From contig NZ_VUOB01000064.1 in the NCBI RefSeq assembly GCF_008386585.1, positions 118,618-182,617 on the forward strand: a stretch of DNA of 64,000 bases, given 5' to 3'. Both the position numbers and the translations under genes were made by a program. This DNA is from Solihabitans fulvus (lineage in GTDB: Bacteria; Actinomycetota; Actinomycetes; Mycobacteriales; Pseudonocardiaceae). A model generated the notes under the pieces. It made no database searches, was not told the origin of the DNA, and saw only the letters and a list, made by a program, of their open reading frames with translations. Shown here piece by piece: positions 1 through 8,854 of this stretch (within the stretch, counting starts at the first letter, position 1; the number at the start of each line of letters is the position of its first letter).

Positions 1-262
1 CCGACGCCGAGTCAACCACCGCCCACCTCCTGCCCAACCGCGCACGTCCGACGTCAGCACCGATGGACCACGAATCGGCGCGGCTTCATCCTAGTTCACC
101 GCTGACAGTCGCCGTGCCGCCTTTCACCAGGGCCGACGCAAATGGCCTCAACCGGAAGGATGAGGCAGGTTCCACCTTGGTGCCGTTGTCCGGAACGCCC
201 CGCGCGAGTGAGCTTGTCCCACCGGCCACTCGCCGGAAATCGGCTATCGCAATGGGGGCACC

Positions 263-1912
263 ATGCGCACAACCCGGTTCGCGCTGACCGCGCTGACCGT
301 GATCGGCACGCTGTTGGCCGGCGGCTACTCCGCCACCGCCGCCGCGCCCACCGACACCGACCAGGCCCTCGCCACACCGGCGCGCTACCTGAACCAGACC
401 ATCGACTGGCAGCCCTGCCTCGACCCCAACCACATCCCGCCGGGACTGCCGCCCGGCTCCGAACGCCTACAGTGCGGCAGCTACACCACGCCAAGGGACT
501 GGCACCACCCCGAACACGGACCCGACCTCACCATCGCGGTCAGCCGCCTGCGGCCCGTCAACGGCCAACCCAAGGGCACCGTGCTGACCAATCCCGGCGG
601 CCCCGGCGCGGCGGGACGCACGCTGCCGCTCGTGTTCCTCGCGTCCAACCGCACAAAGCTGTTGGACAGCATGGAGATCGTCGGCATCGACGTGCGCGGC
701 ACCGGCAGCAGCAGCGCCGGCAGCTGCGGTGACGACAACTGGGTCGGCCAGGTCGACCCGAGGGACCGCAGCGACGGCAACCTCGACCTTCTCCTGTCCA
801 CGGCCCAGTTGCAGGCGAAGTTCTGCCAGGTGAAGTCCAGCGACCTCGGCCGGTACATCACCACCGAGCAGACCGTGCGGGACCTCGACCTGTTGCGGCA
901 CCTGCTCGGCAGGGACAAGGTCAACTGGATCGGCTACTCCGGCGGCACCTGGCTCGGCGCCTACTACGCCACCTACTTCCCCAACCGCGTCGACAAGTTC
1001 GTGCTCGACTCCAACGCCGACTTCACCGGCACCTGGCACGACGTGTTCGCCCGATTCGGCCTCGGGTTCGAGCGCCGCTTCCGGGAGGACTACCTGCCCT
1101 GGGTCGCCACGTACGACTCGGTCTTCCACCTCGGCGTGACCGGCGAGCAGGTTCGCCGGCAGTACGAGAGCCTGCGGGCGGCACTGACCGCGCGGCCCGT
1201 CGCGCTGCCCGACGGCAACCGCTTCACCGCGCCACTGCTGGACTTTCTGTTCGTCAGGGCCATGTACAGCAAGTCCAGCTTCTCCGCGGCCACCAAGGCG
1301 TTCAACACCCTGATCCAGGTCGTCGCCGCACCGACCGACGCCGGCCGGCAGGCCCTCGTCCCGGTAGCGCGGCAGCTGGCGAAGAACGACGACGCGGAGA
1401 ACGCCACGTTCCACGCCATCATGTGCAACGACATGCAGACCCCGCTCGACCCGCAGGGCGTGCTCGACGAGTCGGGGCGCCAGGGCCGGCAGTACCCGCT
1501 GGTCGGGTACTTCGTGCTCATCGCGCCGTGCACGTACTGGCACCGACCCGACGTCCAGCTCAGGACGCCGACGGGCCGGGGCGTGCCGCCGGTGCTGATG
1601 GTGCAGTCGCAACACGACCCGGCCACGCCGTACGAGGGCGCGCTGCGAGCCCACCAGCGGTTCGCCGGCTCGCGGATGCTGACCGTCACCAACGAGGGCG
1701 ACCACGGCCAGTACGCGTTCACCAACCCGTGCGTCAACGACACCGTCGAGGCGTTCGTGGTGGACGGCCGGGTGCCGACCGCCGACCTCAGCTGCGCCGG
1801 CGTCGGCCTGCCCGTGCCGACCGCCGAGGCGGCCCTGGTCGCCGCGCAGCCGGGCAACCCCATCGAGCAGGCCGAACGATTCAGCGAGCTGGCCGGCCCA
1901 CTCCCCCGCTGA
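263..1912 (+). CDS. Secreted alpha/beta-hydrolase, tripeptidyl aminopeptidase family
   Basis: A 549-residue exported serine hydrolase, probably removing tripeptides from peptides outside the cell. The N-terminus is a Sec-type signal (MRTTRF, hydrophobic stretch, then ATAAA near residue 28). The nucleophile elbow GYSGG places Ser226, with Asp452 (QHDPATP) and His481 (GDHGQ) completing a triad. The C-terminal part resembles the TAP-like domain of Streptomyces SlpD/SlpE and tripeptidyl aminopeptidases. The ATG at 263 gives the signal peptide at the right place. It is a single-gene unit ending at a strong terminator; the 262 bases before it contain no gene I can support. Exact substrate is inferred from family only. 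Confidence 0.88.
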   Translation: MRTTRFALTALTVIGTLLAGGYSATAAAPTDTDQALATPARYLNQTIDWQPCLDPNHIPPGLPPGSERLQCGSYTTPRDWHHPEHGPDLTIAVSRLRPVNGQPKGTVLTNPGGPGAAGRTLPLVFLASNRTKLLDSMEIVGIDVRGTGSSSAGSCGDDNWVGQVDPRDRSDGNLDLLLSTAQLQAKFCQVKSSDLGRYITTEQTVRDLDLLRHLLGRDKVNWIGYSGGTWLGAYYATYFPNRVDKFVLDSNADFTGTWHDVFARFGLGFERRFREDYLPWVATYDSVFHLGVTGEQVRRQYESLRAALTARPVALPDGNRFTAPLLDFLFVRAMYSKSSFSAATKAFNTLIQVVAAPTDAGRQALVPVARQLAKNDDAENATFHAIMCNDMQTPLDPQGVLDESGRQGRQYPLVGYFVLIAPCTYWHRPDVQLRTPTGRGVPPVLMVQSQHDPATPYEGALRAHQRFAGSRMLTVTNEGDHGQYAFTNPCVNDTVEAFVVDGRVPTADLSCAGVGLPVPTAEAALVAAQPGNPIEQAERFSELAGPLPR

Positions 1913-1996
1913 GGTGCCCGGTTTTGGGTCGAAAGATTAACTTCATTCAACACTGAAGCTATCGAACTTTTTTGCACCAATGATGTCATGAAGCAG

Positions 1997-2031
1997 ACGA
2001 AGGGGGCGACGCCGAGCGTCGCCCCCTTCGT
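1997..2031. terminator. Bidirectional terminator hairpin
   Basis: A perfect 14-bp inverted repeat (ACGAAGGGGGCGAC and its complement) around a 7-base loop lies between two convergent genes, so it can serve both. Confidence 0.85.
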
Positions 2032-2048
2032 CCGTCAGCTCACATCCG

Positions 2049-2486
2049 TCAGTTCGCGGGCTCCAGCACGAAAACGGGAATCACCCGATCGGTCTTCGTC
2101 TGGTACTCGGTGTAGTCCGGCCAGGCCTCGACGGCGCGCTCCCACCACAGCGCCTTCTCCTCGCCGGTGACCTCGCGCGCAATCATGTCCTGCGGGGTCG
2201 GGCCGTCCTGCAACTCGACGTGCGGGTCCGCGACCACGTTGTGGTACCAGACCGGGTGCTTCGGCGCGCCGCCGAGCGAGGCGACCACGGCGTAGCGGCC
2301 ATCGTGTTCGACCCGCATCAGCGGAACCTTGCGGATCTTGCCGGACTTGGCTCCCCTGGTGGTCAGGATGATCACCGGTTTGCCCATCATCATGTTGCCC
2401 TCGGCGCCGCCGGAGCTCTCGTACTGCTCCACCTGCTGCTGCACCCACTCGTTGGGATTGGGCTCGTATTCACCAGTCAGAGGCAT
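2049..2486 (-). CDS. F420-dependent nitroreductase-family protein (Ddn-like)
   Basis: A 145-residue small beta-barrel protein of the deazaflavin(F420)-dependent nitroreductase family. The sequence shows the family pattern: an N-terminal helix, then TTRGAKSGKIRKVPL, then the block GAPKHPVWYHNVVADP, which in relatives contacts the cofactor. Length matches the family. Such proteins reduce quinones or other unsaturated substrates with F420H2; the substrate here is unknown. The ATG at 2486 is the only reasonable start. It converges on the peptidase gene across the hairpin at 1997-2031. Confidence 0.86.
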   Translation of the reverse strand: MPLTGEYEPNPNEWVQQQVEQYESSGGAEGNMMMGKPVIILTTRGAKSGKIRKVPLMRVEHDGRYAVVASLGGAPKHPVWYHNVVADPHVELQDGPTPQDMIAREVTGEEKALWWERAVEAWPDYTEYQTKTDRVIPVFVLEPAN

Positions 2487-2524
2487 GCGACCAGTTAGTA
2501 CCAGTGACCGAGCCCGCGCGCGAG

Positions 2525-2557
2525 TCGTCTGCTCCGGCGCGCGCCGGAGCGGACGAC
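2525..2557. terminator. Hairpin between the cyclophilin and F420-protein genes
   Basis: A perfect palindromic core at 2531-2550 (GCTCCGGCGC and its complement) is extended by GTCGTC/GACGAC arms. It sits just after the stop of the cyclophilin gene on the minus strand and is likely its terminator. Confidence 0.65.
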
Positions 2558-2563
2558 CCCGGA

Positions 2564-3226
2564 TCAGCCGATCGCGAACACGTACTTGATCTCGACCGGG
2601 TTCTTCGGCGCGCCGTCCGGGCCGCCGTCGGTGGTGCCCGCCGCGCCGATCCGCTTGAGCGCGTCCATGCCGAACACCACGCGGCCGAACGGCGTGTAGT
2701 TGGGGCGCAGCTTGGTGTCCTGGTACACGAAGAAGAACTGGCTGCCGTTGGTGGCGGGCCCGGCGTTGGCCATCGCCACCGTGCCGGCCGGGTAGGTCGC
2801 GCCGGTCAGGTTCTCGTCGTCGTACTTGTAGCCGGGGCCGCCCTCACCGGTGGCCAGCGGGTCGCCGCACTGGAGCACGTAGATCCGTTGGGTGGTCAGC
2901 CGGTGGCACTTGGTGTCGTTGTAGAAGCCCTGCGCGCCGAGGTGCCGGATGGAGTGCGTGGTGCACGGGGCCTTGTCCGCGAACATGTCGATGACGATCG
3001 GGCCGAAGTTCGTCAGCAGCACCTCGCGGAACGGGCGGGTGCTGGCGTGCGGCGAGGGAAAGCTCACCGGGCGGGCGGCCGGCGGGTCCGGCAGGTAGGT
3101 GCACGTCGCCGAGTGCGCGGCCGCGACGGCGTCCGGCTCCGCGGCACTGGCCGTCGCCGCCGTCATCGGCGCGACGACCGCGGCGGCCATCACCGCGGCG
3201 CACAGCAGTCTCGAAACGGTTCGCAT
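2564..3226 (-). CDS. Secreted peptidyl-prolyl cis-trans isomerase (cyclophilin type)
   Basis: A 220-residue exported cyclophilin that would speed proline isomerisation in proteins outside the membrane. Residues 1-29 form a signal peptide ending near ATASAAEP. The cyclophilin core follows, with the conserved stretches FHRL-like KCHRLTTQ, the GDP and GGPGYKYDDEN region, and NGSQFFFVYQD. The start at 3226 was chosen over a longer reading frame because it begins the signal peptide and has a GAGGAGAA ribosome site just upstream. The usual cyclophilin Arg in the FHR motif is retained as HRL here. Confidence 0.88.
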   Translation of the reverse strand: MRTVSRLLCAAVMAAAVVAPMTAATASAAEPDAVAAAHSATCTYLPDPPAARPVSFPSPHASTRPFREVLLTNFGPIVIDMFADKAPCTTHSIRHLGAQGFYNDTKCHRLTTQRIYVLQCGDPLATGEGGPGYKYDDENLTGATYPAGTVAMANAGPATNGSQFFFVYQDTKLRPNYTPFGRVVFGMDALKRIGAAGTTDGGPDGAPKNPVEIKYVFAIG

Positions 3227-3341
3227 GGTTCTCCTCGTCAGGCTGGAAGGTCGTTCGCTGCCCGTCTCCGATCGATCCCCAGGGGGATGATCACACGGAG
3301 GCAGAGCATTCCGAACCGGCCTGACCAGCACAAGGGAAAGT

Positions 3342-4133
3342 TCACGCGGCCCGGCGGCGTAGCACCTCGGCGGTGGCCTCGTCCGCTGGCAGGAACGCCT
3401 CAAGCATGAGCTCGGCCAGCGTGACGTCCAGCCCGGTGCCGAAGGTGGCCAGGGTGGTCAGCAGCCGCAGCTCGCCGTCCTCGGTACGCAGGCGCAGCGG
3501 CACCGCGAAACCGAGGAACCCCGCGCCCCGGTCGATCGGGTGGTCCGCGAGATAGCCCTCCAGCTCCGCGAGCAGGTCCGCGAGCCGGTCGTCGGGGTTG
3601 CGCGCGATCTCCTGCCGCAGCCGCTCGGTGATGTGCCTGCCCCACTGGTCGAGGTTGACGATGCGCGGCGCCATGCCGTCGGGGTGCAGGGCCAGCCGCA
3701 GCGCGTTGAAGCCCGGCGCGACCAGGACCGGGTCGCAGCCCTCGGTGAGGACGCCGAGCGCCGCGTTGACGGCGAGCGTCTCGCCGTAGCGGTCGGTGAC
3801 GATCGCGGGGTAGGGCTGGTGACCGTCCAGCACCTGGCGCAGCGCGGCCATCACCGGCCGCATGCCGGGATCGGTCGGCGCGGTCTGCGGGTAGACGGGC
3901 GCGAAACCCGCCGTGTGCAGCAGAGTGTTGCGCTCGCGCAGCGGCAGCTCCAGCGACTCGGCCAGCCGCACCACCATGTCCCTGCCCGGCCTCGACCGGC
4001 CCATCTCGATGAAGCTCAGGTGCCGCTGGGTGGTGCCCGCGCGGAGCGCCAGCTCCAGCTGACTCAGTCTGCGGCGGGTCCGCCAGTCGCGCAACGTGCT
4101 GGCGAACGCGGTCGGCGCTGTCGGTGCTGTCAC
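3342..4133 (-). CDS. XRE-family regulator with MmyB-like ligand domain
   Basis: A 263-residue DNA-binding regulator. Residues about 10-70 form the helix-turn-helix (RRRLSQLELALRAGTTQRHLSFIE, then RPGRDMVVRLAE). The rest matches the MmyB-type ligand-binding domain, including PYPAIVTDRYGETLAVN and NPDDRLADLLAELEGYLADHP. The start is GTG at 4133. It is transcribed away from the SnoaL-like gene at 4315, across a 181-bp gap. In many actinomycetes such regulators control the divergent neighbour, so that gene is the likely target. The ligand is unknown. Confidence 0.85.
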   Translation of the reverse strand: MTAPTAPTAFASTLRDWRTRRRLSQLELALRAGTTQRHLSFIEMGRSRPGRDMVVRLAESLELPLRERNTLLHTAGFAPVYPQTAPTDPGMRPVMAALRQVLDGHQPYPAIVTDRYGETLAVNAALGVLTEGCDPVLVAPGFNALRLALHPDGMAPRIVNLDQWGRHITERLRQEIARNPDDRLADLLAELEGYLADHPIDRGAGFLGFAVPLRLRTEDGELRLLTTLATFGTGLDVTLAELMLEAFLPADEATAEVLRRRAA

Positions 4134-4314
4134 GGACGTAGTTCAGCTCCTTCCGGGGCTCGGCGCCATTCCCTGCGGGGAATTGTCGGCGTCGCGGACT
4201 CCGCACATGATCGTCTCCATGAGCGACGACCTGCGCCTCGGGGTGGCGCTGCCGGCCCCGGTGCGCCCGACTCCCGCTCGTAGTCCATTCCCACAACCAC
4301 GTGAGGACACCACC

Positions 4315-4683
4315 ATGAGTGACGCCACCGAGTTCGCCAGCCGCTTCGCCGCGCAGTGGAACGAGCCCGACGCGGAGCTCCGCCGCGCGAGCATCGCCGA
4401 GCTGTGGGCCAAGGACTGCGCGCACTTCACGGACACGCGGGAGTTCCGGGGGCACGAGGCGATGTTCGACCGGATCACCGAGGCGTACGAGCAGTTCGTC
4501 GGCACCGGCAAGTACCAGTTCGTCTCCGCGGGCAACGCGGTCGGGCACCACGACGGGATCAAGTTCAACTGGCACATGGTGTCCTCGGCCGACGGCACGA
4601 TCGCCGCAGTCGGCTTCGACTTCGTGGTGCTGGACGCGGACGGCCGCATTGGCCTCGACTACCAGTTCAACGAGCCGTCCTGA
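4315..4683 (+). CDS. SnoaL/NTF2-like fold protein
   Basis: A 122-residue protein with the cone-shaped NTF2-like fold (an N-terminal helix pair, then WAKDCAHFTDTREFRGHEAMFDRI and a C-terminal sheet ending in DGRIGLDYQFNEPS). Family members act as small isomerases, cyclases or ligand binders; nothing here fixes the substrate. The ATG at 4315 follows a GAGGAC ribosome site and is preferred over upstream in-frame codons that would run into the promoter. It is the probable target of the divergent XRE regulator. Confidence 0.82.
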   Translation: MSDATEFASRFAAQWNEPDAELRRASIAELWAKDCAHFTDTREFRGHEAMFDRITEAYEQFVGTGKYQFVSAGNAVGHHDGIKFNWHMVSSADGTIAAVGFDFVVLDADGRIGLDYQFNEPS

Positions 4684-4702
4684 CAGCGCGGGCCCGGCCC
4701 GC

Positions 4703-6970
4703 TCATTCGCCGGGCGGATCGTCCAGCGCGTCGAGCTTCCGCCTGGTGCTGTCGGCGTCGTCGTGGCGCTGTTGGGCCCGGTACAGCTCCAGCGCCTCCT
4801 GCCAGACCGCGCGGGCCTGGTCGCGCTGGCCGAGCGCCAGGTGTGGGTGGCCGAGCCGGTCGAGGGTGTTGGCGGCCTCGATGGTGTCGCCGAGCTCGCG
4901 GAACAGGGCGAGGGACTGCCGGTGGAGGTCGACGGCCTGCTGGTGTTGGCCGGTGCGGTGGGCGATGTGGCCAAGGGTGTCCAGGGCGTACGCCTCGCCG
5001 TCCGGGTTGTCGTGCGTGCGGTGCAGGGCGAGCGCGGCCTGGCAGTGGCCCCTGGCCCGGTCGTGGTCGCCGGCCTGGGCCGCGTGCCAGCCCACCTGGT
5101 TGAGCGCGTCGGCCTCCCAGACCGGGTTGTCCAGGGCGCGGTACAGCTCGAGGCCCCTGGTGGCGTGCTCAAGGGCTCTCTGGTCGTCCCCGCGCTGCTC
5201 CCAGGCGTGCGCGAGCAACCGGTGCGTGTGCGCCTGGTTGGTGCGGTCATGTTGTTCCACGGCAAGGGAAAGGGACTGGCTCAGGTGGCCGGTCGCCTCG
5301 TCGTGCTGCCCGACCTCGGTGTAGGCGTAGCCGAGCACCCGGTGGGCGCGGGTGCGGGTGGTGGGGTCGGGCAGGTGTTGGGCGGCGGCCAGCCCGGCGC
5401 GCCAGACCGCGAGCCGGTCGTGGCGGCGGCCCCGCCGGTCCTGGAAGGTGCCCAGCGTCCAGGCCAGGTTCCACACCGCCTGGTGCCAGCCGCGGGTGGT
5501 CGCGGCGCCCTGGGCGGCCAGCAGGCACAGGTGCTCGGCGTCGAACCAGGCCAGCGCCGCCGCGTAGTCGGCCAGCTGATCCGGGACGCAGCCCGGCGCG
5601 GGCTGGTCGAGCTGGACCGGCGGGCGGTGCGGGTCAAGGAGTCGGTCGGCGAGGTGGGCGGTGTGCAGGTAGAAGTCGACCACCCGCCGCAGCGCGTCCT
5701 CCCTGACCTCCGCCGACAGCTGCCGGCCCGCCATGCCGGTGGCGTAGCGGCGAATCAGGTCGTGCATCAGGTACCGGCCGTCGCGGTCGCGGCTCAGCAA
5801 CGACGCCTGCTCCAACGCCAGCAACAACGTCCGCGCCTGCGGCAACGGCAGACCGATCAGGCTTGCTGCGGCCGGCGGGCTGATGTCCGCGCCGGGCGCG
5901 AGGGCCAGCAACCCGAACATCACCTGTTGGTCGGCGGTCAGCGATCGATAGGACCAGGACAGCGCGGCCGGCAGGCTCGCCGAGGGGTCCTCGTCCTCCA
6001 ACGCCTCCAGCCCGATCTCCCGCAGCTCCGCGGCGAACTCCGCCAACGGAACCCTGGGGTGGATGTTGGCGCGGCCGGCGATGATGCCCAGCGCCAGCGG
6101 CAGCCCACCGCACAGCGCGACCAGTTCCGCCACCGCCGCGGGCTCCGCCGCCACCCGGTCCGCGCCGACCCGGTAGGCCAACAACGCGTGCGCCTCCTGC
6201 GCGCTGAGCATGCCAAGGGGCAGCTGGCGCGCGCCGTGCCTGGCGATCAGCCCGGTCAACGTCCGACGGCTGGTGATCACCACGGCGCACGAGTCCCCGC
6301 CGGGCAACAGCGGCACGACCTGCTCGGCGTCGGCGGCATTGTCCAACAGGATCAGCATCCGCCGCCCCGCGACCAGGCTCCGGTACAGCGCGGCCTGGGC
6401 CGGCAGGTCGACCGGGACACGACCCGGCTCAACACCGAGCCCGTCGAGAAACCCTCGCACGGCCGTACCCGTCGGCAGCGGCTCGCTGTGCGGGCTGAAC
6501 CCACGAAGATCGGCGAACAGCTGCCCGTCGGGGAACTCCGCGAGCTGCTGGTGCGCCCAGTGCAGCGCGAGCCAGGTCTTGCCGACTCCCCCGCCGCCAC
6601 CGATCGCCGACACCACCACCGGGGCCCCCTCGGCGGCCGCGTCGTCCAGGGCGGCGGTGAGCGCGTCCAGCTCGCGGTCGCGGCCGACGAACGCGCCGGG
6701 CGGCGCGGGCAGCTGCCGGGGCACCGGCCCGGACGGGGCCGCCGGCTGCGCGTGGATGGTCGCGGCCAACAGCTCGTCCCGCTGGGACGGCCGCAACGCC
6801 AACGCGTCGGCCAGCAGCTGCACGGTCATCGTTCTCGGGTCGGTGCGCTCGCCGGTCTCGAACCCTCGGATCGTGCGGACGCCGACGCCGGAACGCTCCG
6901 CCAGCTGCTCCTGCGTCATTCCGGCCTGCCGACGCAATTCCCGCAACAACGCACTGAACCGACCCGTCAC
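4703..6970 (-). CDS. XRE / NB-ARC / TPR transcriptional regulator
   Basis: A 755-residue STAND-type regulator. Residues 1-65 are a helix-turn-helix (LRRQAGMTQEQLAERSGVGVRTIRG). An NTPase module follows with a Walker A loop GGGGGVGKTWLA near residues 120-135 and a Walker B-like MLILLDNAAD near 205. The C-terminal half is a run of tetratricopeptide repeats (for example LGYAYTEVGQHDEATGHLSQSL). Such AfsR-like proteins switch on genes after nucleotide-driven oligomerisation. The start is GTG at 6970. It stands alone, converging on the SnoaL-like gene. Targets are unknown. Confidence 0.9.
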   Translation of the reverse strand: MTGRFSALLRELRRQAGMTQEQLAERSGVGVRTIRGFETGERTDPRTMTVQLLADALALRPSQRDELLAATIHAQPAAPSGPVPRQLPAPPGAFVGRDRELDALTAALDDAAAEGAPVVVSAIGGGGGVGKTWLALHWAHQQLAEFPDGQLFADLRGFSPHSEPLPTGTAVRGFLDGLGVEPGRVPVDLPAQAALYRSLVAGRRMLILLDNAADAEQVVPLLPGGDSCAVVITSRRTLTGLIARHGARQLPLGMLSAQEAHALLAYRVGADRVAAEPAAVAELVALCGGLPLALGIIAGRANIHPRVPLAEFAAELREIGLEALEDEDPSASLPAALSWSYRSLTADQQVMFGLLALAPGADISPPAAASLIGLPLPQARTLLLALEQASLLSRDRDGRYLMHDLIRRYATGMAGRQLSAEVREDALRRVVDFYLHTAHLADRLLDPHRPPVQLDQPAPGCVPDQLADYAAALAWFDAEHLCLLAAQGAATTRGWHQAVWNLAWTLGTFQDRRGRRHDRLAVWRAGLAAAQHLPDPTTRTRAHRVLGYAYTEVGQHDEATGHLSQSLSLAVEQHDRTNQAHTHRLLAHAWEQRGDDQRALEHATRGLELYRALDNPVWEADALNQVGWHAAQAGDHDRARGHCQAALALHRTHDNPDGEAYALDTLGHIAHRTGQHQQAVDLHRQSLALFRELGDTIEAANTLDRLGHPHLALGQRDQARAVWQEALELYRAQQRHDDADSTRRKLDALDDPPGE

Positions 6971-7133
6971 GTAACGCCCTTCGATCCCGACAACCGTGCC
7001 CGATCCCGACGCTAGCGCGGAAGCCGGCCACCCGAGGCCGATTCCCGACGCCGCCGCATGATCATCTCAAAGAGCGGCGACCCCGCCCCAGTGGCCGGGT
7101 CCCACGGCGGGCCGGCGCGCCTCGCGTCTTCGA

Positions 7134-8015
7134 TCAGTTCTCCGGGAAGCTCGCGAAATAGCCGGCGGCCATGTCCTCGTCGCCGTGCCCGAGGGCCGAG
7201 GCCCTGGCGAACCTGGCCTGGCAGGCGGCGATCAGGTCCAGGCTGAGCCCGGCGCGTTCGGCGGCCGCCAGCACCAGCCGGGCGTCCTTGTCCGCGTTGT
7301 CGACCGAGAAGCTCGTGCTGAAGTCGCCGGACACGATCGCCGCCGACTTGGCCTGGAAGTAGCCGTTGTCCGTCGGTCCGCCGGTGACGACGTCGACGAA
7401 GTCCTTCGGGTCGACACCGAGCCCCTTGGCCAGCGCCAACGCCTCGCCGACGCCGTGCGTCAGCGCGATCACCCACGTGTTGAGCACCAGCTTGAGCCGG
7501 CTGGCGGCGCCGGCCGTGTCGTTGTCGGACACCCACACCGTGCGCCGGCCGATCGCGTCGAACAGCGGCTGGACCTGGTCGCGCACGCTCGACGGACCGG
7601 CCGCCAGCACCACCAACTGCCCGAGTTCGGCCGGCTGGCGGGTGCCCCACACGGGCGCGTCGACGAACACCAGGCCGTGCTCGGCGGCCAGCGCGGCGAG
7701 CTCGTCCACCGCCTCGCCGACGGTGCTCAGCTGCACCCAGACCACGCCGTCGCGCAGGCCGGGCAGGGCCGAGGTGATCACCTCGGCCACCGACGGCGCG
7801 TCCTTGAGGATCGTGACGACGACGTCCGCGCCGTCGACCGCCTCGGCCGCGGTGTCGGTGACCCGGATCCCATGCGGCACAAGCTCTTCGGCCCTGCTCC
7901 TGGTCCGGTTCCAGGCCCGCACCTCGAATCCGCGCCTGGCGAGGTTGCGTGCCACCGGAGATCCCATGATGCCCGTGCCGAGCACGGCGACCCTCGGCTG
8001 CGACCCTGTTGACAT
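7134..8015 (-). CDS. NAD(P)-dependent 3-hydroxyisobutyrate-dehydrogenase-family oxidoreductase
   Basis: A 293-residue beta-hydroxyacid dehydrogenase relative. The N-terminal Rossmann motif is VAVLGTGIMGSPVARNL. The catalytic Lys lies in the pattern RLKLVLN in the all-alpha C-terminal domain. Members oxidise 3-hydroxyacids such as 3-hydroxyisobutyrate, reduce succinic-semialdehyde-type substrates, or act on imines. Its usual substrate motif DAPVWGT replaces the common DAPVSGG. The TetR gene 72 bp upstream on the same strand probably controls it. Substrate is not determined. Confidence 0.87.
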   Translation of the reverse strand: MSTGSQPRVAVLGTGIMGSPVARNLARRGFEVRAWNRTRSRAEELVPHGIRVTDTAAEAVDGADVVVTILKDAPSVAEVITSALPGLRDGVVWVQLSTVGEAVDELAALAAEHGLVFVDAPVWGTRQPAELGQLVVLAAGPSSVRDQVQPLFDAIGRRTVWVSDNDTAGAASRLKLVLNTWVIALTHGVGEALALAKGLGVDPKDFVDVVTGGPTDNGYFQAKSAAIVSGDFSTSFSVDNADKDARLVLAAAERAGLSLDLIAACQARFARASALGHGDEDMAAGYFASFPEN

Positions 8016-8087
8016 AGACAGTGCTCCTCACAGGTTGTGGTGCGACATTTCCCTTGCACCCCAAGGGATTACCGGTTCCGTGCGGGG

Positions 8088-8672
8088 CTACAGGGCCGCG
8101 AGCACGACCTCGACGACGCGTTCCAGCGCGGCGCGGTCGGCGGTCTTGCCGAGCACCCGCAGGCCGTACATCGAGTTAAGCACGTAGCACGCGAGGTCCC
8201 GCGCCGGCAGGCCGTCGGCCAGCTCGCCGGTGGACCTGCCCTCCTCGATGGCCGCGCACAACGCGTTCTCCATGCGGACGAAGACGTCCTTGACCAGCGC
8301 GCGTACCTCGGGATCCCGGTCGGCCAGCTCGACGGCCGCGTTCACCGCGAGGCAACCGCGCGGGCCGTCCGGCTCGCCCGGCGAGGTCTCTTTGACGACG
8401 ACGGTCATCAGCAGCGTTCGGATCCGGTCCCGCACGGCGCCCTTGCCGGTGAGCATGGCCGCCTGGCGCCTGGTCCACTGGTCGTCGTACCGGCGCAACG
8501 CCTCCAGGAAGAGCGCGGCCTTGCTGGAGAAGGTGTTGTAGAGGCTGCCCCGCCCGAGACCGGTGGAGTCGACCAGATCCTGCGCCGTGGTCGCCGCGAA
8601 CCCCTTCGACCAGAACGCGGTCATCGCGTTGTCGACCACCACGGCCGGATCGAACTCCTTGGGACGAACCAT
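8088..8672 (-). CDS. TetR/AcrR-family regulator
   Basis: A 194-residue regulator. The N-terminal helix-turn-helix reads ATTAQDLVDSTGLGRGSLYNTFSSKAALF, and the C-terminal part is a ligand-sensing helical domain. A reading frame continues upstream to a TTG at 8708, but the first ATG at 8672 begins the protein in the normal TetR position (MVRPKEFDPAVVVDNAM). The extra bases look more like promoter or operator. It is probably cotranscribed with the oxidoreductase at 7134-8015. Confidence 0.86.
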   Translation of the reverse strand: MVRPKEFDPAVVVDNAMTAFWSKGFAATTAQDLVDSTGLGRGSLYNTFSSKAALFLEALRRYDDQWTRRQAAMLTGKGAVRDRIRTLLMTVVVKETSPGEPDGPRGCLAVNAAVELADRDPEVRALVKDVFVRMENALCAAIEEGRSTGELADGLPARDLACYVLNSMYGLRVLGKTADRAALERVVEVVLAAL

Positions 8673-8854
8673 GTCGGCGACGCTAGCAGTTCTGTAACGC
8701 TCATTCAAATACGGCGGCGGATGCTCGTCGAGTGGTCAGGCGGTGTTCACGCGAAGGCTGTTGCCGCCCCGCCCCGGCTCGCTAGCGTGAATCCGTTTCA
8801 GTTCCTTGGTGTGCGCCGGCCTCGGCGGCCGGCGACGGGTGCTCGGGAGGCGAG

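Noticed and set aside
3400..5265. 621-codon minus-strand open frame
   Set aside because: It crosses the XRE, SnoaL and NB-ARC genes in other frames and is low-complexity Arg/Thr/Ala-rich sequence, a usual shadow in high-GC DNA.
4319..7015. 898-codon plus-strand open frame
   Set aside because: It is antisense to the NB-ARC regulator and has no recognisable domain.
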